Below are positions 11,714 to 23,146 of a DNA stretch of 64,000 nucleotides, one piece after another (position 1 is the stretch's first letter; every line of letters begins with the position of its first letter). Source of the DNA: Nyssa sinensis (Eukaryota > Streptophyta > Magnoliopsida > Cornales > Nyssaceae); contig CM018052.1 in assembly GCA_008638375.1 (NCBI GenBank), forward strand, positions 18,442,450 to 18,506,449. The letters run 5' to 3'. The position numbers and the translations under genes are program-made. Below the pieces are notes generated by a model. It was not told where the DNA came from and did not search any database. It saw nothing but the letters and a program-made list of their open reading frames with translations.

Positions 11714-13020
11714 TGTTAGGACCAGGGGTCTGATGTTGTGATTGGCTAATCCGGTTTGACAAAACGTGCTTTGTTTGTAATCTTGTCATTAGCCCTAGGC
11801 TTAGAGTTACTCAACCCCGTTTTACTTCAAGATGGTCCAAGCTTTATTGTGGTGCACGTCTATCGACCACCTTGGCTCATGAAGGGTATGTTGGGTATTT
11901 TAGACTTTTGTTGTAATTTGGATCTCACATGTGCTCATATAGCATGCATTGCATATAGTATATATATCATATTTTCATTGTGTGTGTTGTTGTCTTGTGG
12001 TATAAAACAATTATCTAAAAAATGCATATTTGAAAACACTTAGGTAAATTGAGTTCACAATGCAAGAAAACGACCAAATCTCTATTGGTCGTTCGAATGA
12101 ACCTAGAAAGTATTCATATACACTTTATATATATATATCTGTCTTCTTATCATACATTGATTTGATTCTTCTTACTTGATCCAAATCAATCAAAGAGCCT
12201 CAATAATCAATTCTTTTGAAACACTTGTGAAGTTTGACTATTTGGGTTCCAACGTTGAGCAATCAAAGGATTCTAAGGTTGCATGGAGTTTGCAATTGTG
12301 TAAAGCACTGATTGGAGGACTTTGAGATTGCATGGAGCTTGCGGTTCTTTGAAATATTCAGCTATGGTGAACTCTTGTGGCTATAAGTGAGATTGAAAAT
12401 CGTAGAGTAGAACAAATCTTGAGGTACTAAGTTTATGTCATCATTGGGGTGTAATTTATCTCACACATAGTGGATTCTTCCATAAGCATGGCTGACTCTA
12501 GAGCTTTCCATCACAGCTAGTTATTTTTGTTGGTTTCTTCATCATCACGATTGGTTTGCAAAACCCCTAAGTCCTTTCATGTTTTACAATTTCTAAATTG
12601 CTCAATGATAATTACTTCTGCTCGATTAGAATTAGATTTTCATGAATATTAAGAATTGATGATCAATTGACTAATTGAGAACCTAAATTAAGAAATTATC
12701 TTGTGAATTGAATTTATTACTTAAAAATTGTTCAAGTAATCAAAATTGTTATTAAATTGAGAAATTAACATGTGGAATTGATTAGTTGATCAAGTAGACT
12801 TGCGGTGAATTGGTTTCTTTATTGAACACTTGTGCAACTAAATTAAGTGAATGAATTAGAGTTAATTGAATTGGACAAGTTGTTGTATATTGCATAAAAT
12901 ATCAATTCATTTTTCTCTCAATTGTTATAGTTAGTGTTATGGATAAAGAATCACAAAAAGTTGTACAAACCTATTTAACCCTCCCTTCTAGGTTAGATAC
13001 ACATTCAAGGGCCAATAACA
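11714..13020 (+). mobile_element. 5' LTR of plus-strand Copia
   Basis: It starts TGTTAGGACC and ends GGCCAATAACA, giving a TGTTA/TAACA terminal inverted repeat. Its length is 1307 bp. It is followed after three bases by a PBS-like site. TA-rich tracts near 11955-11975 and 12120-12140 could hold a promoter. It abuts the outer end of the minus-strand Copia LTR directly. Confidence 0.85.
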
Positions 13021-13023
13021 AAG

Positions 13024-13036
13024 TGGTATAAGAGCC
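13024..13036 (+). promoter_or_regulatory. Primer-binding site of plus-strand Copia
   Basis: TGGTATAAGAGCC differs from the initiator-Met PBS TGGTATCAGAGC by one base (C to A) over its first 12 positions. It sits three bases after the LTR. Confidence 0.85.
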
Positions 13037-13094
13037 TACATTTAAGGCAATAAATTGGATACCTAGCAGTGTGAAAAATCGAAGGGATAAGAAA

Positions 13095-14570
13095 ATGAGG
13101 TTTTATATCCCGACCACCTCTATTTGACAACTCAAGCTAAGCATATTGGAATGATAGAATGAAAGCTTTACTTAGAGCCATAGATGAGCGAGTTTGGCTT
13201 GTCGTCCAAGAAAGTTAGACCACACTGGTCACAAACACCACTATCGAAGTCCTCTCCATTCCTAAGCCACTTAACATATGGAATGAGCTTGAACTTAGGA
13301 TTAGTGGCTCTAACACAAAGGTCTAAATGCTATATTCAATGCAGTAACCCTCGATGAGTTTCATAAAATCATAACTTGTGAGACTTTAAAAGAGGCATGT
13401 GATATAATTGAGACTACCCATGAAGGTACGTCGACGGTCAAGAGGTCGAAGCTACAAATGCTAACCTTTAGGTTTGAATCAATTATGATGGAAGATTCGG
13501 ATACCTTTTCCAAATTCTATGCCAAATTGAGTGACATAGTGAATTCTTCATTCATCCTAGGAGAGAAGATAAAAAGGACCAAAATGGTTATAATTATCTT
13601 GAGATTTCTCCCTGAGAGATTTCAACCCAAAGTCATAGCCATAGAAGAAAGTAAGCGTGTGGACTCACTTATGGTTGATGAGTTAGTATGTTCAATACAA
13701 ACCTTTGAACTAACTTTTAGGCAAACAAAGAAGACTAAGAGTTCTGCCTTAAAATCAATGCAAGATGACTTTGAAGGGGATGTTCAAGTTGACCCTAAGT
13801 CCATGAATGAAGATGATCTGGCCTTATTTATTAAAAGGTTCAATAAGTTCCTAAAAGGAAGAATGTTTAATCCTAAGGGAAACCAAAACTCTAACAACTC
13901 AAAAGACAAGTTTCATAAAGGATCCTCTAGTGGTGATAGGAGAAGACCTTCATCTCAATTCACTTCCAAGCCCGTAGAGTGCTATGATTTCCATAACTTT
14001 GGCCACATAGTCGTCGATTTCCCAAACAAAAGAAGAGGAAAATCGAACAATAGAAGGGCAATGAAAACAGCTCTAACTGATAGTGAGGAAGAAGAAGAGG
14101 AAGAGGAAGAGGAAGATGATGATGAATGAGAGGAAAGTTAATTTTTGGAATTCACGGTTATCACTGACGTCCTTGAAGTCTTTTCATCCCATGATGATGA
14201 TGAACAAGAGGATAATCAGAATCTTAAGTCTAATGATAGTGAGAGTGAAGAAGAAAAAGAAATTAAAGTTTCCTATGAAAAGTTGTTTAATGAATCAATC
14301 AATCTCAATAAGTCAAAGATGAAACTAGCCATTAAACTCAAGATAAGTGAGAAAGAGAAATGTGCACTTTTGGTTGATCAATCCTTGTTTAAACAACTCA
14401 ATGAGAAAAAATTCTCTCTTTTACAAAATGTAAAATCCTTAGAACAAAAGAAACAATTATTGGTTGATAAAGTAGGGAAACTTAGGTCATCCCTAAAAGC
14501 TTATGATGTTGAAAAGAAAGAATTGATTTCAAAAGTTCATTCTCTTAATGAAGAACTTAAATAAGCTAAA
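13095..14570 (+). pseudogene. Copia gag (Sirevirus type), frameshifted
   Basis: The N-terminal block reads RPPLFDNSSYAYWNDRMKA (about 13113 on) and matches the start of Copia gag (UBN2/DUF4219 type). After stops and frameshifts, a 223-codon frame covers 13458-14129. It contains the gag core (EDSDTFSKFYAKLSDIVNSS), a knuckle relic CYDFHNFGHIVVDF (13980-14021) in which two Cys ligands have become Phe, and an acidic tail of Glu/Asp at 14079-14127. A second frame (14145-14564) is a Lys/Glu/Leu-rich coiled coil. Sireviruses have this gag plus acidic plus coiled-coil layout. The reading is broken at about 14790 by the inserted solo LTR and resumes at 30733. Confidence 0.85.
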
Positions 14571-14793
14571 GATGTCAAAATCACTCTTGAGGATAGGTCA
14601 AACAAATTATTAAATATACTTAATTTTGTCCAAATCAAGAATGATGAAAGTGGATTAGGCTATAACAAATTATTGGATAACAACAAGACTTCAATATCCA
14701 CTAAAAACCAATCTCACACTCTCAAGCCAGTTGTCTTTGTTGTTTTTTTTTTTTTAAACAAAAAAGGTGTAGAGACACCTCAACCTAAGAGCC

Positions 14794-16274
14794 TGTCACG
14801 CCCCGAATTCCAGCGAACCCAAGGCGCGAGTAACGAGATAAAAAAAGAAATAAAATAATAAGAAAATAAAGGACAATCAAGTACAGATCCATACTAATTT
14901 GATTCACCATTTTGATACAATGCATAAAGTCTTGTCCATTAGTTCACGACATACAAAAATAGGAAATAGTCTCGGGCTTATGCCCTTGTACAACATTAAG
15001 TGCGCCCCTCGGGCCAAACATAAACCATAATCAAGTCATCTCTATGTCTTGCACAGCTGGAGTGTCATCTGAAATGTTGACCCACGAATGGGTCAGCTCA
15101 ACTGTTGGTACAATATAATGCTAATGCAAGAAACAAAATTAAGGGTGTGGCATGTGCAAGTGTACAGTTATATCTACATGGCATTTAATATCATCAATGC
15201 ATCACATGAACAATATGCGTGACGCGCCCATGCAACTCTATGCCACCCATGTCTCGTCTTACGGTCCTTTCCCGATAGCCCGAGGACTAATAAATGTCTC
15301 GCTTCACGGTTCGGAACCCGTCAGGCATGCAAGTACCTAATGGCCGATTTTGGGTTTTTCACCACAAGATCTGGACCCTCATAATGCACAACACCACGTG
15401 CTCAACTCACACCATGTCCAAGGATTCACACTATGCCAATATGCTCTGATTCATTCATGCCACAATGTAATCTCAATGATGCATCTCATCCACACATGAA
15501 GCATGTTTTCAATCACACATTTCATAATCTCAACAGTTCTCAAAGAATATAATCCACACATTATACTAACACATGCGATATACACATAATCATCATCCAC
15601 ATTATCAACCAACATTCAGCAAGATAGCATGAAGCACATAAGTATGTGAACAATCAAACAAACATGTGAATCATCAAATCAACAGAGCAGTTATTCCTAA
15701 ACTCAATTCTATTTCTTACTTAGCACAATATATCGTACCTGGTGAGTCAGTCTCAACTCAGAAAAATGTACTCGTAAGGTAGCGGAACTAGCAGTAGAAT
15801 GCAGAAGGTTAGATCACCTTCTCCTTGCCCTTCCATGTCCCTAAAATCATAACATATGACTCAGTCCATTTGTTACTCGAATTATGCTATTCATCAAATT
15901 TTTATGTCTTTATTTTATACGTTCCTATTTTGCTAAATTAAACCCTACTATTGAGTCCGGAACGTCAAAGAAAATAAGTTTAGGTTTTCGTGGAATTCAA
16001 TTCGGACATCTAAGCTAAAAAGGGCAAAATAGTCATTTTGCACTTTTTACGGGTCCTTACATCCCGAGACCTCTTTTCATAAATCAGACCCCACGGTTGA
16101 GTCCAGAATGCTCGAAATAATAAAGTTTCACTAATTGTTTACCTAATTTGAAGTTCGTTTGACTGTATTTCAATTCAGGGGTATTTTGGTAATTTTAAAT
16201 GTTATTACGGGTCTTTTGTTTTTCGGGACCCCGTCTCGTAAAACGGACCTCACCGTTGGCCTCAGAATGGTTGA
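14794..16274 (-). mobile_element. Minus-strand solo LTR (Gypsy), left part
   Basis: It starts TGTCACGCCCCGAATTCC, the reverse complement of the LTR ending at 28222. The preceding GAGCC (14789-14793) recurs at 30733-30737 after the other end, so this is one insertion with a 5-bp TSD. The two parts total 3061 bp once the nested Gypsy element and its TSD are removed. The left part corresponds to the 3' end of the LTR and holds the palindromic CTTATGCCC region (about 14978), a mini-exon-like segment (15739-15840) and three copies of the GACCCCAC/GGACCTCAC motif (about 15955-16265). Confidence 0.93.
15739..15840 (-). other. Mini-exon-like segment in LTR (102 bp)
   Basis: On the minus strand the borders are ATGATTTTAG|GGACATGG and CACCAG|GTACGATA. 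The next acceptor-like site, CATTTCAG|ATGACA, lies at 15070-15072. The layout matches that in three other LTR copies of the window. Confidence 0.45.
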
Positions 16275-16326
16275 TGTAATAACCGAAAAAAAAAAATTTT
16301 TATAAATAAATTTTCTCGGTTATTTA

Positions 16327-16358
<32 letters not shown>

Positions 16359-16602
16359 GTTATTGTGTGAATGTAATGTGTATAAGATTATGTGTATATA
16401 TATATATATATATGTGTAAGATGTGTGAGTATTATACATGTGTGTGATACATGTATGTGTGTATAATTATATGTATATATATATATATATATAAATCAGT
16501 GCAGGTGTGCACTAGGTGTGTATGACAGACCGTGTGTGTGTGTGGTGTCGTGTAATAGTGTGTGTCTAAGGTGTGTGTATATGAGTGGGTATATATGTGT
16601 AG

Positions 16603-16631
16603 GGCAGCTTTGCATTTAATGCAAAACTGCC
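16603..16631 (+). promoter_or_regulatory. LTR hairpin near presumed transcription start
   Basis: This is an imperfect inverted repeat GGCAGCTTTGCATT / AATGCAAAACTGCC just after a GTATATATGTG tract. The 3' LTR copy (23394-23422) and the solo LTR copy (25490-25516) are perfect. Its conservation at one position relative to the TATA-like tract suggests an RNA or DNA hairpin at the start of R. Confidence 0.6.
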
Positions 16632-18259
16632 TTGTAAGGGAATTTGGGTGGTTGAACAGAGAGGAAAGAAGTCAAGAAAAGGGGCTGTGCAGGGGGTGAC
16701 GTGAGGGTGTTGGTGTGTGTGTTTTTGTATAAGTCTCGGTTGGGAGAAGAAAAGGAAAGAAAAGCAAAGAGAGAGGCTGAGAGGGGATTGTGAAGACGGA
16801 TAGAAAGCTCGAGGGGTGACTCAGAGGAACAGAAGTGAGAGGAGAAACCTCCACAAAGAGAAAAACATAAATTATAGGTAAGTGGGTTTGTTTCTGTTTT
16901 AAATTTTAAAGCATGATTTATTTAGTTTAAATCATAAGGTTTTATAAAGCATGAAATCAGGAATTTAATGCAAGAAAAATCAGTGAAAATAGTGTAGAGT
17001 TGAGGGAGAAATCAACAGTTGCAAGTATGGGATAATAATCGGGTCCATCTATATTTTATGTAAGACACCTTGTTTAAATGGTCCTAAAGTAATCCTATGA
17101 GGTGCAGAAAGAAAATAGAAAAAGAAATAAGTCAAAACAGTCGAGAGCCGAGCATGAAATTAAGAAAAATCAGCTCACCGAAAAACCGGTCGGAGCTATT
17201 AAACCCCATGTTCGAGATGATTGAGAGGGTCTTGATGGAAATAGAGGGTAGATTTGGAGTCCTTGGGAAGAGAGGAAGGAAATGGCATTGAAAATAGTAG
17301 AGGAAAATGATCGGGAAAGGTTGCCGTCACCGGAGATGGTGACGGAACCCTACTGTTGTTCACCGAAAAAACGAGGAAGACAACTGTTTGGGTTAGGGTT
17401 CGGATATCGGGTCACGGGTTGGATCCGGGTCAGGATCCAACCAAATTAGAAATGGGTAAATGAAACGGCATAGTTTTGTTAAGTTTAAAAGATTTTGAAA
17501 TTGAATTGGGACTGTTTGGTTCCTAGGGTAAGAAATTGAAATTGAAATTGATTTAGGAATAGGGATAGCCTATTCCAGTTTTGAAGCCTAACCACTGTTT
17601 GGTTATCTCTATTTAGAATAGGATTTTTAGAAATTATAATTTGACCCAGAACTTTCAAAATTTAAAAATTGACCCCCCAACTATTAATAATTGTGATTTG
17701 ACCCCAGAATAAAATATTAATCAAATTAATTAATTAATTTGTTAATTAAATTAATTTAATTAATTCAATATTCTAAAATAATCCGGAGTCCAAATGGGAC
17801 AAGTCATTAGTGTATTTCGACTATATCGACCATTCTGAGATCAATGGTGAGGTATGTTTTACGAGACGGGGTCCCAAAAAATAAAAGACCCGTAGTAACC
17901 TTTAAAATTACCAAAACGCCCCTGAATTGAAGTACAGTCAAACGAACTCCGAATTAAGTAAGCAAGTAGTGAAACTTTATTATCTCGAACATTCCGGACT
18001 CAACCGTGGAGTCTATTTTTTGAAAATAGGTCACGAAATGTAAGGACCCGTGAAAAGTGCAAAATGACTGTTTTGCCCTTTTGAACCCCGGTGTCCGAGC
18101 TGAGTTCTACGAGAACCTAAACTTATTTTCTTCGACGTCTTAGACTCAATGGCAGAGTTTAATTTAGCAGAAAAGGAACCTATGAATTAAAAGACATAAA
18201 ATTTGATGAATAGCATAAATTCAAATGACAATAGACTGAGTTGTAATTTATGCTTTTAG

Positions 18260-18363
18260 GGACACTGATAGGACAGGAGAGGGCGATCTGATCTCCTGCA
18301 TTTTCATTGACCAGTTCAGTTACGTATCGTACACGATCTTCTAGGGTTGAGACTACCCGACAG
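18260..18363 (+). other. Mini-exon-like segment in LTR (104 bp)
   Basis: The borders are TGCTTTTAG|GGACACTG and CCCGACAG|GTATGGTG. It is purine-rich near the start (GGACAGGAGAGGGCGA). A donor-like site lies upstream (16877/16878) and an acceptor-like site downstream (18999). In the 3' LTR the matching segment was split by the solo LTR inserted at 25156. Confidence 0.5.
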
Positions 18364-19276
18364 GTATGGTGTTTTGCTAATGTTAGAAATGAAGTTAAGT
18401 TAGGAATGTTCTGTGAATGACTGGAATGACTTATGCGTTTATTTGGAATGTGTTTACTTGATGATTTGGAATTGATTATTCACATGCTTACATGTTACTT
18501 GTACCTTATGAGAATTTAGTGAATGATGAACGTGAATCATGACATGTGTTTAAGTTGATTATATGAGATATGCTTGCATGTGGAATCAGCTGGTGATATA
18601 TGTATTATTGTCTCGAGCATGCTATATTGTGGAAATCATGTTTCATTGAGATTGCATTGGCATATTGGCATATGATGAATCCTTTGAGAACGTGGCGTGG
18701 GTAAGCACGTGGTGCTTTGCATTATGAGGGTGTAGATCCTGTGGTGAAAAACCCAAAATTGGCCATTGCATTGGTACTCCGTGCCATCGGGGAGTACCCG
18801 TAAACGAGACATGGGTTGTGGCGTAGAGTTGTGCATGGGTGCGTCACGCATACCATTCATATATATTACTGCGATGCTTTGAATGTCATTTAGATATAAA
18901 TATTCATTTTGCACTTGCCACGCCTTAGCTTTATTTCTTGCATTAGCACTTCATCATACCAGCAGTTGAGCTAACCCATTCGTGGGCAACATTTTTCAGA
19001 TGAGGATCCTCCAGCCACATGAGACTTTGTGATACCCTGATAGGGTGAAGCACGTGATGTATTTTTGGTCCATGGGACATATATTTTGCAATGTAAGGGC
19101 TTAAGCCCGAATGACCTCTGAACAATGCAGTTGTGCAATGTATTTTATGTTATCGTATGTATTGATGAGAATGGACGCTTGCTTAGTGGATTTATTTACT
19201 TTTGTCCTTTTATTTATTTTATTTTCTGTCTCGTCAGTCGCGCCTCGGGTTTGTAGAAATTCGGGGCGTGACAGCG

Positions 19277-19300
19277 TTGTATCAGAGCATAGGTTCGAAT
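19277..19300 (+). promoter_or_regulatory. Primer-binding site of Gypsy element
   Basis: TTGTATCAGAGCATAGGTTCGA follows the 5' LTR by a few bases. It matches the initiator tRNA-Met type TGGTATCAGAGC with one change (G to T). Confidence 0.8.
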
Positions 19301-20430
19301 ACCTAGAGACTGTGGGGTGTTGTTTAACACCATGAGACCCTAGAGAAGAGAATGAGACTTAGAGTGAATGGTTAGTGGCATGCGATAGGATTTTGTGTGT
19401 TATGTGATTATATGTGCATTTAAAGCATGATTGTTGTGATCACATGTTACTAGATGCTATGTTACGACATATGATTATATGATTTAATGCAGTGAGAAGC
19501 ATGACATATATAAAGTGTGAGAAAATTATTAAGCATATATTATGACCTGTGACATGTACCGCCTGTTAAATGCTAGTCGTTGACAAGAACATGACTAAGG
19601 TTAGAAACTAAGGTCTATGTAGTAGGCTGTATATTTTATGAGACAGGCCGTATGCCTAGTTAGTTGAGGTGTAGGTTGTATGCTTAGTTATCTACGCGGT
19701 AGACATTATGCCTAGTTACTTAGGAGACAGGTTGTGAACCTGGTTGTTTACCTAGTTGACCGTTGTTTGTGGATTCTGTATGAGTGTGCTAGGTTAGTTA
19801 CCAATTTTCAGGGATTATAGTACTATGACTATGATATTTATACAGACTGGATTGGTCTCAGGTCTTGAGTTACAGTTGATGGATGGTACCCCATCAGCTA
19901 GTAATAAAAGCAGCTGTGATCCATGAAGGGCTATCACCTAGCTATAAAAGTAAAAGATAATAAAAGACACATAAAACCTTAAAATGCTAGAATAAGAATT
20001 TAGACTTGTGGAGCTTTTGTGTATAGAGGGATACTTGGAGTGTTTATCTTTAGATTTTTAAAGATGTTCTTGTGTTGAACCCTGGTTGTGGAGAGATGTA
20101 TTGTTTTGGATAGTATTCACTGGGAGTTGAACATTTGTGAGTTAATTGAACACTAGCAAGGTTTAAATATGCGTGTATTACATTGTTTAGATAAAATCCT
20201 TCTTAATAGAGGGCTATGTTAGAACTCGGTATAAATTGTTTAGTGTAACCAACAGGTGGTGACGATTGACATTAGTTATGTAGGTATTGATTAGGCAAGT
20301 GTGTCATGACATATTGTGGTTGTTACTTCGAAATTGTGAAGTGTTGACAAGTACCTACTTAATGTTCTTTTAACACAAGTGTCTAATGAAAAAAAAAATG
20401 GGGTATTAATTTTCCTTCTCTTTGAACTTG
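19301..20430 (+). other. Gypsy leader: non-coding, repetitive
   Basis: There is no coding signal. Imperfect short repeats of a GTAGGCTGTATGCCTAGTTA kind recur from about 19620 to 19760. A block with GGGATTATAGTACTATGACTATGA lies at 19810-19840, and GATCCATGAAGGGCTATCACC at 19918-19938. A diverged copy of this material occurs again at 21870-22190 in the same element. Homologous sequence lies on the minus strand at 39960-40720 in the other large Gypsy. Confidence 0.7.
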
Positions 20431-20435
20431 TAGAC

Positions 20436-21320
20436 ATGCCACCGAGACAAGCTACTCCCAGACTTATACCACCTAGACACGATGAGCCTAGGACCACTGC
20501 ACCATCGTGGCATAGTTGGCCCCGAGCTGCTGCTTCTGCAGATGGTGCAGTTGAGGAGGCCGTCACTTTTACACCTGCTCCAGTGGAGGTAGGGCAGACT
20601 AGTGGTTCCAGGGACATAGCAATTATTATGCAGAAATGCCTTCACACTATACAAGAGGTAGTGACGAGAGCTGTCAGGGCTGAGAGAGAGTTGGCTGAGC
20701 TTAGAGGAGTTAGAGAGCCCCAGACCTAGAGCGGGGCGACTCTAGCACAGATCCCTAGGTCTACCCCAATATACACTGGTAAGAGACCATCGAAGAGACC
20801 TCGAGCTCGTGCTTTTTCTGCACAGATATCTATACCCGCCCAGACTCGCACTGGTAGGAGACCATTAAAGAGGTTCCGGACTGGTGCTTCTTCCACATCC
20901 ACATCTACATCCACATCCCAAGGGACCATTATTTGTTTCTATTGTAGACAGCCTGGCTACAAGATGGTCACTTGTCCTTTGAGGGACCCCAGCTTGAGAC
21001 AGAGGATCGAGTCTAGTCAGGAGTCATTTCCATCACCCGTACAGAGTCAAGGACGGGGGACTCCACAACTTTGTTTTGTATGGCACCAGGCTGGCCATGT
21101 TATGGCCAATTGTCCTCGGAGGCCGATTTCCCAGGACTTAGGGGAGCTACATTACTATCCGTATACCCAAGTGCCTCTGCCACGGCCACTATTGGGTCAG
21201 GGACCTCCGGCACCATATTTTCAGCATGCACCTACAGCATTGAGTGTCAAGACTCTTATTCAAAGGGGTGGTAGGCAGGACCAGACCACTCAGAGTGGCG
21301 TTATGCAGTAGCCAGCCTAG
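20436..21320 (+). pseudogene. Gypsy gag remnant: N-terminus joined to zinc-knuckle tail
   Basis: A frame starts MPPRQATPRLIPPRH at 20436 (the open frame itself begins at 20379), a typical chromovirus gag start. It ends at a stop at 20727-20729. The frame beyond it carries a first knuckle relic CFYCRQPGYKMVTC (about 20935-20977, His to Tyr) and a second CFVWHQAGHVMANC (about 21072-21113, Cys to Trp). The capsid domain that should lie between start and knuckles (around 250 residues in the family) is missing, so this is an internal deletion. A complete gag cannot be made. Confidence 0.8.
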
Positions 21321-21369
21321 AGTCACCTATTCTTTTGGACCTTCAGAGCCTTGAGGTACATTTTTTGTG

Positions 21370-21660
21370 TTTAGTTTATGGACTAGCATATTGATAGACC
21401 ATAGTGCATCTCATTCATTCATATTTACTATGTTGACATGACGTTAGGGGTAAAGCGATGCTGACGAGAATCTGTAGAGATTACTCGATAGAGGTAGCTG
21501 GTCGCATGCCTTATTTGGATTCTTCATCTTATTTGATGCGTCTAGTATTGGTATTATGTTGGAGATAGATCAGTTATTTACACTTTAGACGAGTATAGGC
21601 TGCTATAAGGGAAGAGAAACAGTGTGTACTCCTGAGGGATATGTTTTCTTTATTTCATGG
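21370..21660 (+). pseudogene. Gypsy protease remnant
   Basis: Translating around 21390-21430 gives LIDHSASHSFIF, a decayed form of the aspartic-protease active site (the D-S/T-G triplet is lost). The DNA at 21460-21620 closely resembles the protease-like frame at 41556-41792 on the minus strand, for example the shared GAATCTGTAGAGATTACTCGA-like stretch (one base differs). It is full of stops. Confidence 0.7.
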
Positions 21661-22559
21661 GGTGTCCGTGGATATTTTTTTTTTAGATTGACTTTATTGT
21701 GGGTTAAGAGGGGTTAGACTTTAAGTTGAATTGGGTTGGTTTGGATTACATGATTAGATGAGTGCTTGTTACCTTAGTTTGTGAAATTGTACAATGTGGG
21801 GTATGCTTGGCTATTGATGATCTAGGATTCAATGCTTGCCTTTATACAAGTATAACGAATGAGGTTAAATAGTAGACTGTATGCTTGTTGTCTGTGAGAT
21901 AGGCTATGAGCCTGAATATCCGAAAGGTTGGGAATATGCCTGGTTACCTGTGCAACGGATTATGTACTTATTTATGTATATGCGTATTCCTGGAATGAAA
22001 TTTTATACTGGGTGCTGATGTGGTAAGCTACGTGTTAGCTATTTAATGTTGTATGTTTACTCTATATAAGCATGCTAGTTTAGTGACCGTTATAGTACTG
22101 CGATTATGATTTTTTTTTACATACAGACTGGTTGTTATTAATGCATGTATAAGAGAATGCTTAAACATGTGTATATGTGTGCGCTGATACATGTGTGTGA
22201 AAATTGATATATGTTCGTAAGGGAAATTGGTGAAGAGTATCACTAATATTTTATTCTTCTGAACCTTGGTATATTGACTTAAACTTCATGATTAGAGTAC
22301 ATAAACTATACTGTCTACATTTGTATACCTAGTCGACATATGCGTACATGAAATGGATAGGCTAGTCCTCATCAGTACATGACACTTAGTCTCGGTTATA
22401 TATAGACTAAGGTGGGAGATGATAGCTTTACTTTTAGATTGTACTGTGGATATCTTGTGGGTAATTAGGGTACTTAGAAAATACTGGATGATAGATTGCA
22501 TTATGGCACAGATGATGTATATTTATGCCATTGGGATAAATCACTAGGTGACTTCATAG
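21661..22559 (+). other. Non-coding block where RT, RNase H and integrase core should be
   Basis: No RT, RNase H or integrase catalytic motif was seen. It holds a second, diverged copy of the leader repeats: AGTAGACTGTATGCTTG and GATAGGCTATGAGCCTG (21870-21915), then GTTATAGTACTGCGATTATGA with CAGACTGGTTGTTATTAATG (22089-22145). The latter matches the minus strand near 39970-40080 in the other Gypsy. This looks like deletion plus internal duplication, typical of non-autonomous elements. Confidence 0.65.
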
Positions 22560-22999
22560 ATTAATTTGAGGTGGGGGACTATGTGTTCCTCAAGGTATCT
22601 CCCAGACGAGGTTTGAGGAGATTTGGGCACGGTGGGAAGCTGTCGCCATGATTTATAGGCCCCTATGAGATTCTTGGGAGAGTTGGTAAGGTGGCTTATA
22701 AGCTGGCGTTACCACCGCAACTATCAGGAGTTCATGATGTATTTCATGTGTCGATGCTGAGGAAGTACCAGCCTAACCCCTCCCATGTATTAGATTGGGT
22801 AGATCTTCAGTTAGAAGGCGACGCTTCTTATGACCAGAGGCCCGTGGAGATATTGGACTCGAGGGACCGGGTTTTGCGAGGCAGGACCATCCCTTTGGTC
22901 AAGGTTCGTTGAAATCATAATGGGGTTGAGGAGGCTACTTGAGAGCGTGAGGTTGAGGTCCGTACTAGATATCCCAAGTTATTTGATCCTTGATGTATT
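22560..22999 (+). pseudogene. Gypsy integrase C-terminus with chromodomain
   Basis: From about 22566 the frame reads FEVGDYVFLKVSPRRGLRRF, then [20 protein letters not shown] and [20 protein letters not shown]. This is the integrase C-terminal GPY/F region. The open frame 22691-22912 continues to [20 protein letters not shown] and KVR, then meets stops at two places where chromodomains have Trp (TGG to TGA), ending RTRYPKLFDP. The chromodomain identifies the element as a chromovirus (Tekay/Del-like). In such elements this domain steers integration to heterochromatin. Loss of both Trp codons makes this copy non-functional. Confidence 0.85.
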
Positions 23000-23027
23000 T
23001 TATTTAAAATTCGGGACGAAATTTCTG

Positions 23028-23041
23028 TAAGGAGGGAAGGA
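23028..23041 (+). promoter_or_regulatory. Polypurine tract of Gypsy element
   Basis: GTAAGGAGGGAAGGA directly precedes the TGTAATAACCGG start of the 3' LTR, and a TTCGGGACGAAATTTCTG motif lies just upstream. The same pair, with AAGGGGGGAAGGA, borders the 3' LTR of the element at 35990-49628 (minus). Confidence 0.88.
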
Positions 23042-23093
23042 TGTAATAACCGGAAAATTTTTTTTTTTATAAATAAATTTTCTTGGTTATTTA

Positions 23094-23146
<53 letters not shown>

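Larger units (their letters stand above)
16275..19273 (+). mobile_element. 5' LTR of Gypsy element 16275-29147
   Basis: This 2999-bp LTR runs from TGTAATAACCG to GGGGCGTGACA. GTTGA (16270-16274) before it matches GTTGA (29148-29152) after the 3' LTR, so the element borders are certain. In order it carries a (TTA)n microsatellite (16326-16370), TA/TG-rich tracts, a hairpin (16603-16631), a purine-rich leader with a donor-like AG|GTAAGT (16877/16878), the repeated GAGGTCC module (17800-18160), a mini-exon-like segment (18260-18363), an acceptor-like TTTTTCAG|ATGA (18999) and GGGCTTAAGCCC (about 19094). Confidence 0.95.

Noticed and set aside
20291..20654. Minus-strand frames over the Gypsy gag start
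   Set aside because: They are shadows of the plus-strand gag frame at 20436-20729, which starts with a typical MPPR-type gag N-terminus.
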